Positions 33,568 to 45,059 of a DNA stretch of 64,000 nt are shown here, in pieces. The DNA comes from Climacium dendroides (taxonomy: Eukaryota; Streptophyta; Bryopsida; Hypnales; Climaciaceae), in the NCBI GenBank assembly GCA_950106755.1, contig OX467090.1:17297489-17361488 (forward strand). Reading direction: 5' to 3'. Every line of letters starts with the position of its first letter. The stretch's first letter is position 1. Made by a program: the position numbers and the translations under genes. The notes beneath the pieces are model-generated. The model was given only the letters and a program-made list of their open reading frames with translations. It made no database searches and was not told the DNA's origin.

Positions 33568-34905
33568 TCATTTCCTACATGAGCTAAGCCTCTTTAGTTT
33601 GCGCAACCTCAATTTCGAATGCAATGATTTCCACATCTCTATAAACTTTGAAATTCTATCCAAACCCTTTCTACATCTAAATTTCACTTCATCTTTTTGA
33701 ATTTCTAAATCCCAATTCCTACATAATACTGAATTTGCTCGAAGTATTTTCAATATTTCTTGAGAAGTTGGACGAGCAACTGGTTCTAATTGCCAACACC
33801 TATTTAATAGTTGTCGAATCCAACTTTCAATATAATTAGGCACTTCAGGCCTTTGCCCTTGCAACACAAGATCATAGTCACTCCATGGATGACCTTCAAA
33901 TGGAAGTTTGCCTATCAAGATTTCATAGCACATCATTCCATAACTATAAATATCTGCCGCTTTGGTGAATAACTCAGCCTTCATCCACACATTCCCATGC
34001 TTGCATGCTTCCAATATTTCAGGGGCTCTCCAAAACCCCGTTCCCACAACTCCAATGGAACATTCAAAGTCCGCTACATGACAATGCATATTCCTTGACA
34101 TCAGCACATTAGAAGCTTTGATGTCCCTATGAACAATGCCACAATTGTGTAGTTGATTCATCCCACATGCTACTTCATACATGGTTTTAAGAACCTCTTT
34201 GTTTGAAAATGGGCCCTCATTGTTTGACCTCATCAACATTCGATGGTTTATCATATTCCGTAGATCTTCTTTTTCTTTGACCATTAGAAAAGCGAACCTC
34301 CCATCTTCCAACAATGTTCCACAAACCACATCACAATGGAATCTTACATCCAAAGGCAATCCAAGCTTCGAGTGATTTATTATGTTTGCACGAAATTGCA
34401 ACATTCCTTGTGGCCATTGCAATTGCAAATGTCGCAAGAAAGTCCCCTTCTTGAACACCTTCAACACATGTTCACGTGAATGTTTTAGATCATCTTCAAG
34501 CACTTCAAGGTCATACCACTTTACTTGCACTTCATAGATCTCTGCTTGCCCACCTTCGGCAAACTTCTCACCCATCACTAGCTCACTATAACTACCTTCA
34601 ATTTTGCCAAAGGTTGCAAAGAAACTACCCCAAGTGGGATGCGCATGTAAGGTCTTGAAAAGCTCTATGTTGCTCACTTCAGCCACTTCATTGTCAGAGT
34701 CAAAGTCTCCTAATTGGCTCCAATGAGACTTGGACTTCTCGATTATTTCCTCAATACCAATGACATGATTCACCCGCTCTATAGAGCTCCCACTAGGATC
34801 AAAACATGATGGTGGTAAATATGAGGCAGGGCCATGCTGGGTTTCGATTGCAAGTGTCATCCGATTGCTTGAGCCATTGGATTCACCCATTGCACAAGAG
34901 TACAT
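33568..34905 (-). CDS. Soluble Ser/Thr-type protein kinase, copy B
   Basis: 445-residue paralogue of kinase A, with the same N-terminal region and an intact kinase domain. The nucleotide loop reads FAEGGQAEIYEV, the Lys lies in HVLKVFKKG, and the catalytic loop is HRDIKASNVLM. The metal motif is DFE instead of DFG (VADFECSIGVVGTGFWRAPE, cited as a short motif), then DIYSYGMMCYEIL. Unlike copy A it keeps the canonical APE. The start matches the equivalent ATG in A and C. It is open from end to end and is the best candidate for a functional member. Its GC-richer upstream block (34906-36070) is shared with the other copies. Substrate and pathway cannot be read from the sequence. Confidence 0.88.
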   Translation of the reverse strand: MYSCAMGESNGSSNRMTLAIETQHGPASYLPPSCFDPSGSSIERVNHVIGIEEIIEKSKSHWSQLGDFDSDNEVAEVSNIELFKTLHAHPTWGSFFATFGKIEGSYSELVMGEKFAEGGQAEIYEVQVKWYDLEVLEDDLKHSREHVLKVFKKGTFLRHLQLQWPQGMLQFRANIINHSKLGLPLDVRFHCDVVCGTLLEDGRFAFLMVKEKEDLRNMINHRMLMRSNNEGPFSNKEVLKTMYEVACGMNQLHNCGIVHRDIKASNVLMSRNMHCHVADFECSIGVVGTGFWRAPEILEACKHGNVWMKAELFTKAADIYSYGMMCYEILIGKLPFEGHPWSDYDLVLQGQRPEVPNYIESWIRQLLNRCWQLEPVARPTSQEILKILRANSVLCRNWDLEIQKDEVKFRCRKGLDRISKFIEMWKSLHSKLRLRKLKRLSSCRK

Positions 34906-36190
34906 ACGAGCTCCAACCTAACTCTTTCAACAACGTGTTTGTGCTTGAATGTGTAGTCCCCGATACACAACAATGCCCTTGTGCTGTAAGTGTTTTTCTC
35001 TACTGTTTCGACAATGTTGAAAGATTAGGATTTTACTAGAACTGGATTCACAAAAGCATAGACTGCTCAAAAAGAATGTATACTTGAAATTCTGTGAAAC
35101 TTGAGAGCCATGTCAACAATGATCAAAATCTGAATAACATCCCAATGCATCACCCTACACCTGCAAGTGCAAACAAGGAAAGCATCTGGCAATCAACGCA
35201 TCCCACTAAAACAGAGCCCTAAGAATGAAAAAAAGTAGAGCTTGATTCATCCTTGAAATGGAACCCCATGACCAGTTCAGAAATATCGCAACAACCTATC
35301 AATTGTGGAGAGAGTTTTTCAGTCGGGTAAAGGAAGGACAGGACAGGAAGCCACAACACCCCCCGGAAACAAGTGAGTCGGCACTTTACCTGCAGATGCG
35401 ATGTCAGTGGGCCTCGGCGTCTCCTTCACAAGAACCCCAATCACCCAGCAAAGCACGCAACGTTCTTCGACGATTTCAACCGAGTCCCCTGCAGTAAATG
35501 AAGCAGCTCTTACTCAGTGCTCGTCATAGAAGAAGCTCCGATGGTGGGTAATCTTTACGAAGCTTGTTACTTCCGACTCGATCAACCGAATCCGGAAATG
35601 CAATTCAAGTGGCAGTCGACCTCTCCTTCACGTTCAAACGCGCACACTCCAATCGTCCAGCAAAGAAGGCAGCCACCCGATCGCTCCAGCTTACCGACAA
35701 TTCACTCGTCGAACCACCAAACCAGCACCGACAGTACCAAACAAAGAATAGTATAGCCGGCAGCGCAATTCGGCGTTTCTTCCAACGAATTATCCCACAG
35801 TCAATGAAGCAGTGTCCAGTGGAGATCTCTCCGAAGAATCTGCGACAAAGGGTGAAGAGCAAAGAGCAAAAGGAGAGTACAGAGTGCAGCAGCTTTGTGG
35901 AGCAAACCCCTTCGTAAGAAGAAGATGCCGACGGAAGGGCGGGGCAGGAAAACGCGTTGCCCAGGTCTAGGTATTGACGAAGCAGGGCACTCATCCAGGA
36001 ATCAGGAATCAGCCCCGCTATCACCCGGAATCACTGACCGCGAAATACTTAGCTTGCGGGAGTGATGGAACCGTGATGAGGCCTCAGATGAGTTCCCTGT
36101 TGTTGCTCTGTTGACTTTCTTTGTTACTTGACTCACTCGTTGCTGTTTCCTGATTATTAGATCTGGTGATGGGGCTGGGAACACGAGAAG
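34906..36190. promoter_or_regulatory. GC-richer block upstream of kinase B
   Basis: Equivalent of 17106-18243 and 46383-47650. A plus-strand ATG near 35258 opens MEPHDQFRNIATTYQLWREF, whose C-proximal WREF is shared with copy C. The block ends in the GGGGCAGGAAAACGCG segment (35940-36090), which is inverted in copy C. It probably holds the promoter and leader of the kinase. Confidence 0.5.
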
Positions 36191-36540
36191 CACATCTCCA
36201 TACAACTACTAATTCCAAACACTTCATGGATTCTAAATTGATCTTTTTTTAGAACACCATCAAGAATGTATTAATTAAGTGATACTCCTACCGAAGAACA
36301 TGACTCGTATAGACAAAAATACCATCAAGCGAGAAATAATTAAGAGATCATTCTAATGCGATTCTCCAACCTCAGAACATGCAACTGAGTGTTAAAATCA
36401 ATTATTTCAAGAGTCTGAAGACAACTTGTTGATGCCAATCCAAACAACAAACAATGCGACTTGATGACTGCAGAATCGTCATCGTGAGGGCAAGGTTTCT
36501 TCCCACATTCCAAAGAAAACCAGCATGCACCACAAGTGCT

Positions 36541-38179
36541 GCCATTGCAGACTTAAGGAAAGAGACCAGAATGGATATCACTGGGAACTTTGGGGCATTC
36601 AGCCCGGGCTGAACTGGGGCGTTTCAGCCCCCAGTCTAGCCCCCTCCAGCACGGGTCAGAAAGGGGGGGGGCTAGATTTTCTAGCCCCCAAATTGTACCA
36701 ACATACCGGGCTAGATTTGAAGTTCAGCCCAGGGGTTTAATATTTAGCCACCGGCTAAATTTTTTTTTCACATCCAAAAAAGTGGATGTATGTCCATCAA
36801 TTTGGATGATTTTTTCACTTCTTTGGATGACTATCATTGGAAATTGGGCACATCTTCTTGCACAAAAATGGATGAATGTTTTTTTTAAATGGATGAAAAT
36901 CTCTTGAACAAATGAAGTTGCGGATGACCAAAAAGGTTGAAAATTGGCAATTTAATGCATGAAGAATGTGAGAGTCATAATGACACACTCGGAAGATTGA
37001 CAAATCATAAATAAAAAGGCGACTGGTGATCAAAAATATCATCATTTCTGTATTCAAATGGAAAACATCATCTCACTAACATCATCACGATCACTGTGAG
37101 TAAGGCTTCCATGATCACGGGTCTTGCTATATTTAAACCATCTAATTTATTATTAGGCTTGAGATTGTGGCACCAAAAAGTTCAGACTAAGTTTCTGAAT
37201 TCATGTCCCACAAAGACCTACTACAAGCATTGAATTGATACCCAACTTGTTGCATTGATGATAAATCTAGCTATATCGACAAAAACATGGAAAAGCTCAG
37301 TAGTTCTCGATCAACCTTGTCGCAGCAATTCTCGATCAACATGTCCAAGTAAGATAGAATGCATTAAAACCAAAACTTTGTTATTAGGGAAAGCTGTAGA
37401 ATTGGAAAGGCACTAGGTATACAACCAAGTTGAGTCTACCAATCATAAGGGCTAATACCCGTCAACACTATTTGGCTTAGTCATCATATAAATAAAGACT
37501 TCGTAATCTATCAGAATTATATAATTCTGCCAAACAAGAGGAATCGTGAATAACAAACAAGAGGCAAAAATGATTTAACCAACACTTTTGGCAACCTGAG
37601 ACCCACTTGCAAATCGGGAGGAAGATAACAGTACACATTGTAAATTGATCCTTGAATCCTCTGCTAAGCATTTCATCATATTCATCCTAAAGGCCCACAA
37701 TAAATCTAAATATCAGTGAAAGCATGATGAGGCAAGATTCATTGAAATAGAAGCAATAAAAGTTTTCAAGCAACATTCAAAATAAACATTAATATAGATT
37801 GAATGTATAAGATATGGAGAGCAAGACGGATATTTATGATTTAGTGACCCGAGAAACATGTTGATGTCAAGTTTGGATGCCTCAACCTTTGCAAGAACCT
37901 TATCCAGATGCAACACAACTGAAAGATCAAGATAACTCTACACCATGTGACTTTTAATGTTCTAAGTGTCGCATCTTTTCCATGATCTCAATAAAAGACG
38001 CTTGAAATGACAACGAAACAAAACTATCAAAACCATTATGTCATTCAAATAGAGCATGATTCCGAATTTTGCTTTCTTTCCTCCCCACCTTCTCACCTTC
38101 CAGAACAAGAGTTAAAGACTTCGAGCAGTACTTGACGTCTCCCAAGGTAGGCCATCTTGACACAAAATAAAGCAAGAAA
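36541..38179. other. Spacer with a GC-rich palindromic island
   Basis: No gene is supported. At 36595-36765 there is a striking island of GGGGCTAG / CTAGCCCC inverted repeats. One hairpin (36664-36690) has a GGGGGGCTAG stem and ATTTT loop. TTCAGCCC and GGGCTGAA recur around it. The next 150 bp are rich in GGATGA. The rest, to 38179, is AT-rich with no ORF worth reporting. Confidence 0.5.
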
Positions 38180-38800
38180 TTATAATCGTTGATCAAAATT
38201 TAACTCCCTCACCCATCTTGGTCCAGGAAATGGCTTAGGATTCATAGTCTTATTTTTCTCATTCATAAACAAATCTAACTGGGAATACATTTCATCAACA
38301 TCACTTAACCCCATACTCTTCAAAACTGATGTCATATCTTCTTGAACAAGATTCTCTTCGTTTGGACCTTCTACTCCATCATCCCCATGTGAAACTCGTA
38401 CAGTATCTTCACATTGTGAACGCTGAAAGGCACTCTCACCCAATGGCCCATTCAAGAAGTCCAGCCCATCTGCCTCTAATCGATGTGTTCCAACATCTTC
38501 CGTTCCAACATCTTCAACTCACCTTGGTGCTGCTTCCCCCATCCTCTTCTCAATTCGCCTTTCTTTTTGCCTAAGATACTTCAAATGTTTTTTTATTTGC
38601 TTATAAATATTATCTTTTCACTTTATAAGACTCACCTCTATCTTTAAATTTTAGTTCTTGTAAATCATTGATGTTGTCATCTATAATTCTATTCAAAGAA
38701 TTTCTCACCCCTGAATCTTCTAAAGTAAAACTCCCTTGAGGAAGAAGCCCACTATCTTGACCTTCGTGAATTCATTTTATAATTTGCTTATTATTATCTT
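38180..38800 (-). pseudogene. Unknown gene relic
   Basis: On the minus strand the frame 38455-38180 (91 codons) contains SVLKSMGLSDVDEMYSQLDL and ends NFDQRL. Upstream the same frame continues as KRMGEAAPR, then an in-frame TGA, then VEDVGTEDVGTHRLEADGL. Further upstream near 38790-38650 a coding-like piece reads GLLPQGSFTLEDSGVRNSL and ends in KFKDR at a good donor (AG/GTGAGTC). This looks like two exons of a real gene with one nonsense codon. I do not recognise the product. It lies just before D2. Confidence 0.4.
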
Positions 38801-38887
38801 TAAGAATACTCTGTTGGATAGTCCAATGATTCTAAGTGCTAATTTACCGTATACCTTTTCTTTGTTCCTATTTTTAATAGGAGGAAC

Positions 38888-41705
38888 TTGAACATTGATG
38901 ACTCTTAATATGCACAAAAATGACCATCTCTTCGCAGACTCCCAAGAAATGCAGGATGCACCAAGGAAAATTCAACCCAAAGGAAATTCAAACCCCCCTC
39001 AAATCACAAAATTAGGAAACCTCAATGCAACCGCTAACTCCAAACACTCAGCAGACCCTGAATGGATCGATCAAGACAACATCATGAAGTGAGTATTAAC
39101 TAATTAACAGATCATTCTAATTCTATCCGCCAACCTCAGAACATGCAAGTGGGGTTGAAGTATTTCAAGAATCTGAAGACACCAACTCGTTGATGCGAAT
39201 CCAAACAACTAACAATGCGACTTGATAAGAGCCAGCATGCAGCATATTGAGTGCTGCCATGGCAGAAGTAACTGGAAAGAGAGCAAAATGGATAATTACC
39301 TTGATACTATGGACCAAAAGCAGTTAAGAAGGTCGTGCTCTGAGCAAACTATGTTTCAAAATGAATCATGCAACTCAATCTCCTCATCAAAATCTTGCCC
39401 TTCCTTGACTAAACTCTAAACCCTCAAAATAACCTTCATTTTTGCAAGTTTTCATAATTTCGTTCCCATCCTTACATGAAGTCATTCACAACCTTGCATA
39501 ATAACCATGAAGCCCCAAGCAACCATGCTAATCAGATTGTTGAAAAATAAACAAAAATTGCTTATTCAACATACTTGGATGTAGTGGTGATTTTGGAAGT
39601 ACTTATCTGAAAAGCATTTCCAGCAACATGGCAACATTCAACCATGTCAATGAAGTGGGTGACATGTTTTGAGGAAGGATCCATCAGTTGCTTTCAACAT
39701 TTTGAAAAATCATTCCATTAATTTTAAACCAATCATTGGTCTCTTAGTATGCAAATGCAAAAAGAATTTCATTAAACTATGCTGCCAACATACTATTTGT
39801 AGAAGAAAAAATAATATTTGGTTGAATTGTCAATCCAAGTGATTTGGAGGGAGATGTCAAACTAAATCATATAGTACATCCATACATCAATTGCACACTT
39901 TTCAACCCACAGTTTTTGTTGTCTATTGTTTTGGAATATTATAGATGGTTATGTTCTAGTAAAGGTAGACGCATATATTCTTAGTGATTAATATGAGGAA
40001 GACAATATTTCATGCGTAAACCCTAAGCAAAATATAAACTAGGTAATGACCATCAAAGCCCAATCCTGAAATAGTTTTTGCACACACCAGCCTAGAAATG
40101 GTTAGATAGATACTTAGTTGCAAATTAATTTTGGTAATTACAGGTACAATGACCATTTCTACACACCTAAATGCAAATGACATACTATTAAAATTGAAAT
40201 CTTATCCTTCTAATATTTGTTTTCAATGTCAAATTTAAAAAATTCAACCATAGAATTTGAGGTGGGAGTTTCATAAATTGACCAAACTCTAAAAGTGTTC
40301 CCTAACACAAAAGTGCAAATTGCTTTCTTCACTGTACCGATTGCATCTTTTGTTCATCTTCTTCAGTTTTTCACTAATAAAATGGTTGAGGATGTGAAAA
40401 TTTAGGTGATATAAAAGAGGTTCAAGTGTAACGAGAATTGAAGAATCAACATCACCTCATTTCTACAGCAAATGGATTAATTCAAACAGGACCACAAAAT
40501 TAACTGCAAACAGTGCATAAACTCACTGACCAGTTGACCCAAAGACCTGCTTCAAGGATGATGCATTTGATCCTGCTGGCTATATATTTTATGTTGATTA
40601 GTTGGACCTACTGTAGACCTCATCCACAATCTACACCAAACGAAGGAACAATTCCAAGTCCAAAAAATTTCAACAATTAAGGTAGAACTGTCCATAACCA
40701 CACAAATTTGCTATTGAGGTACTTTGGATAAGCTATTATTAGTCATCTCCCATATATTTTAGAGATTGAAAAGTTTGAGAAAAGTCAATTGCAAAAAAAA
40801 ATGAAGACATTTTGACAAGAAGTGAATTTTTTGTGATTTTTCAAAGTTGAAATGTTAAACTCTAAATAGACCCTTGCTAAAGCTCGGGTAGACCCTTGTT
40901 TTTTTTGTTTTTTCTTGAAATAAATGAACCAATTTTCTTTCCAAAGACAAGGCCTAGCACCCATAGGTGGCTTGGTAGGAAACTACTACAAGAGACAAAA
41001 TGGATGAGTAAGAGAGATAGAAAGGAGAGCATGCAAAGTACATGGAGGGGTCTGAGAACCCTCACAACTCTGAGAACCCTCACAACCCTAGCAACTCTGA
41101 CTAAAGCATGGATAGATTCTTGTTAAAACATGGATTATGTGTCCACTCCCAAAGTGCATTGCCATCATGATCAAGGGATGCTAAGATTGTGATAATGGGA
41201 GGATCACTAATGATATGGAAGGATCTTGTAGATGGCAAAATTGGGTGGATGGTGGTATTGGGCAATTCTACCTTATATACTAGCCAACTTGGTATACCTG
41301 CATTCTTGACTTCATGTCTCTAACCCATCTTTCAAATGAATGTATTGATCGAGGACCTCCAACGCCATGAATTCGAAATTCATATCATTTGCTCTTAGAA
41401 TTATTTGTAGCCATCTCTTATGTGTTTAGCACAACGTATATTTGTTATGCAATGGAAAGGATGTTGTGGAGATTTCAAAGCCAAGGTTAATTTGTTATGA
41501 GCTCCTAGTCATCTCACCTTCAATGCCTAAAAATGGAGCTTAGCCATTTTGTAAAGGCAGCATCAATTGAAATGCATTGATGAAAGAAGACTTCACTTTG
41601 GAGCTTCGAGAGAATGATGAACATGGAATGCCCTAGAAACACACATTCAAGAATTTTCCTGCAAAGTAGATGCTGAAGTATTTGAGTTCTAAAAAGAAGC
41701 GCATC
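38888..41705. repeat. Segmental duplication copy D2
   Basis: Counterpart of D1 (20721-25480) without the MULE-like insertion. The empty site is at 39343-39350. It runs straight into copy C near 41705. Coding-like relics match those of D1 but are more damaged; for example the frame equivalent to 25286-25486 has a stop after GMP. No working gene is seen. Confidence 0.85.
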
Positions 41706-42736
41706 ATATATCTTGAAGACCATGACTGTTACTTTGTTATTTGGCCTCAATTCAATTTCTGTACAAATGATGCTTTTCTAGAGGCACAAGAGCAAACTCT
41801 AGGCAATGTTTACATGGCAAAAGTTAAGCTTGTTTGGTTTGTTGGATTTTTGTGTGTGTTTTAGTGGCAAGGAAAATCTACACATACAGAATAGGATCCT
41901 CTCAAAATTCAAGTTGGTTTACCAAAATAGAATGAGGTTTAATTACACAATAGATGAATATGTACATTGTTTCTTTCTACAAAAACCATGAAAGTCATTT
42001 GTCAAACACTTTTTGTCCTCCATGATGTTACAAGGTTCATTTGTATGAAGTAGAGTTTTACTATTACTAGCATTGATTTTGTCATTCATTTGTCTAAGCT
42101 TGTATCATTTACGAGGAGAGCAATTGATTTTTTTAGTTAATTGATGGATGGTTAGGTACTAAAAACTTATTGTTCAAATTATTTGATCAACTTTATTGTG
42201 ACATGGGTTTTCTTATATTTGAGAATACCTAGCAGTGTTTCATGATTAACATTGTTTCTAACTTTCAATGCTTAAACCAAACAAATATACTTTATACTAA
42301 AATAATGGTAGTTTGGACTTTCAAGAGCTTAGAGGAAATAAATGTCGTTGCTCAAGGGTGTAATAGATCCCTTCTAGACTCTTGATTCACAACCTACTTA
42401 CATATTTCAAGCTTTAGTAATTCATAACTAGTTTATGAAGTATCTTATACAAAGTACATATTGTACATATTGTAAATATTATTTAAAGCGTAAGGACAAG
42501 ACCTACACAACATACAAGTTTCATTTTAGAATTGAAAAGTATTCAAATTCAATAGAAAATTGCAAGAATGGTTTTTCCCATTTCCAAAACTTACAAATAG
42601 ACTAGCCCCATTCTTAACATGCATATAAACCAATGAGACCAAAGAAATATAAATGGCTTATGCCAACATTCAATTTCTCCATGTTGCTCCTCCAAATGAC
42701 TTAAAGAACTATTTTCCTTCTCATCTTCTCGTTATT

Positions 42737-44357
42737 CATTAATAGAAAATTCAATGACCAAATTAACAAAAATTTAACACAAAAGTGTTGATTTTTTTTG
42801 TTAATTTAGACATGTTAATTTAGGTAGTTTTTTAACAAAAATATGTTGATTTTTTTGTTAATTTGGTCACTTGTCTATGTTTTTTTAAATATTATAAAAA
42901 TTAAATCAAAATGGCCAATCCAAAATTGCTAAGTGGCAATTGCCACATCAAATTTAAAACAAGTTGAATCACCTACATGGCCTACCACCAAGGCAACCCG
43001 CCTACATGGCAGGTCCACCAAGGACTTGAGCAAGGCACCTCACCACACTAGCAAAGGGGTGCAATGGGGTTCGAACCTTGCACCCCTTGGCTAGTAGGCC
43101 AAGGCCTTTTGCTACAACATACATGTATGTGTACACATAATGAATATGATATTATTTATTTAGTTGTTTCTTTAGTTTTTTTCGTTTCCTTAGTGAATTC
43201 AGCAGCCTTCAAAGTCCATTTAGGCATAGTAAAACAACTTTTTTTTAGAAAACTTTGAACTCACAAAAGTTGTATAATCAAGCTAACTTTCACTTCCACA
43301 ACTTTGTTTGCAATTTCAAGGCTTCAATCAAAAGTTATGGACAAATTCATAGAGGATGTTTAAAAGTGTTTAAGAAATTGTTCATTCCAACCCCTCTTGA
43401 AATTTTATCCATAACTTTTTATTGAACACTTGAAATTGCAAACGGATTTTTGGAGATGAAAAATAACTTAATTTATCAAACTTCTTTTAGCTCAAAGTTT
43501 TTTGAAAAATGTTCTTATACTATGCCAAAATGTCATTTGAAGACTTGATTTTGAAAAATACCGAATTTTAAATGATTAAGTTAAAAAAATAAAATTTCAT
43601 TGTACATAGAATTCCAACCATGGTAATTTAACCCCTAAATGCCTAAGATTTTTTAAGTGTGTTTTTATTATGAAAAAATAACATCTATACATGTATATGT
43701 GCACATGTAGATTACGATGTTATTTATTAATTCTTTTTTAGATTTTTTCATTTGCTTGGTGAATTCAGCAGACTTTAGGGTTCATTTAGGTATAGTAAAA
43801 TACCTTTTGTCAGAAAACTTTGAACTAAAAAAAATTGTAAAATTAAGCTAAATTTCACTTCCAAAAATTTGTTTGTGATTTAGAGTCTTCAATCAAGAGT
43901 TATGGACAAAATTTAGAGAGGATGTTTAAAAATGCCAAAGAAAATGTCCATTCCACCCCCCTCTCTGAACTTTGTTTATAACTTTTGATTAGAGAGTTGA
44001 AATCACAAACGGATTTTTGAAGGTGAAAGTTAGCTTGATTTTACAACTTTTGTTAGTCCAAAGTTTTTTGAAAAAATGTGTTTATTATGCCTAAACAAAC
44101 CCTGAAATCTGCCTTTTTAAAAAATTAAAGTTTCATTGTACGTAGTATATTTATTTGACACTTTTGTACTAAAGTGAACAAAAAAGTGTTGATTTTTTTT
44201 TATTTGGACTCGCACTATTCAAATCAACAAAATTTTGTTACCATTTTGTTAACTTGTGCCTAAATCAACAAAGAAACTGTAAAAATGGATGATACAGTAC
44301 CAAATCAATAAAAATTTATTTTGCTTTGTTGGTTTGGTCACTGCTTTTCTACTAGTG
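42737..44357. mobile_element. CACTA-like element with two hairpin units
   Basis: The right end is TTTTCTACTAGTG. The left end is a mutated CATTAATAGAAAA. The 3-bp ATT lies on both sides (42734-42736 and 44358-44360). Copy B has the uninterrupted site (GTATTGGTTATC, ATT at 30160-30162). It is related to 10878-12127 by its ends, its GACCAAAT subterminal blocks and its stem sequence, but holds two stems in tandem (about 43195-43530 and 43745-44110). Both start with GAATTCAGCAG and contain AGTTATGGACAAA. It is 1,621 bp with no transposase. An ORF at 43064-43258 is a by-product. Confidence 0.85.
43195..44110. repeat. Two tandem long inverted repeats
   Basis: Each unit is an imperfect palindrome of about 330-360 bp whose arms meet near a CCACCCC or CCAACCCC run (around 43395 and 43960). 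The outer arms contain AAACTTTGAACT and its inverse AGTTCAAAGTTT-like forms. They are more diverged than the stem at 11185-11546. Confidence 0.75.
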
Positions 44358-45059
44358 ATTGGTTATCTAGCCCCATGTCTCTAATATACAAAAATTATTC
44401 AAGCTTATTTGATTGATGAGTACTTACAACATGTGCACAAAGCAAACTTGAAATTTCATTAAATCAAAGAGTTAATTGATTTGAGGTCACATATAGTAAG
44501 AACTACCCTAATTTCAAGGTCATTTGGTACAACACAAAAAGATGAAGACACCAAGCCAAAATTCATCCTCAAGTCTAGACCAAACAAGTCATTCTCAAAT
44601 ACCAAATGTCAATCAAACCATATCCATGTCCCAATCAAACCATGCCCAAATCTCAATTGATGTAAGCAAAGGCAATGTTTTCATCAATAACAATCATATG
44701 AAGCTTTAAATAACCACATTATCTCACTTCTTGCATAACCTAAGCATCTTTAGATTTTGTATTTTCAATTTCAATGATTTCCACACGTCTATAAACTTCA
44801 AACTTCTATCCAAAGCTTTTCTAGCTAACTCCTAATTCTACTTCATGAATCTAACAAAGCAAATTCTATTTCCTACATATATGTTGTTGAATTTGGATAA
44901 GTTATACAAAAGTTTCATAAGATCTTGGACACATCCAAATTAGAATTCGTAATTCCGACACCTATTTTCAAATTCAAGTCTTCAATTTGCAAGTACTTGG
45001 AGATTGAATGAAAAAAAAATTTAAAAATATATCATCTCTTATGTCATTTCCTACATGAG

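Larger units (their letters stand above)
28895..36540. repeat. Segmental duplication copy B (kinase unit)
   Basis: Aligns with copies A and C from the CATAATTGTTACTTTGTTATT stretch onward (cited in part). It is lengthened by the pogo-type element at 30493-33204. An internal partial repeat of about 300 bp (29440-29640 versus 29690-29860) gives two versions of a CTTTAGTAA-containing stretch. Its end, 36190-36540, is a diverged relative of the start of D1 and D2, which suggests that the original tandem unit ran D then kinase. Confidence 0.85.
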
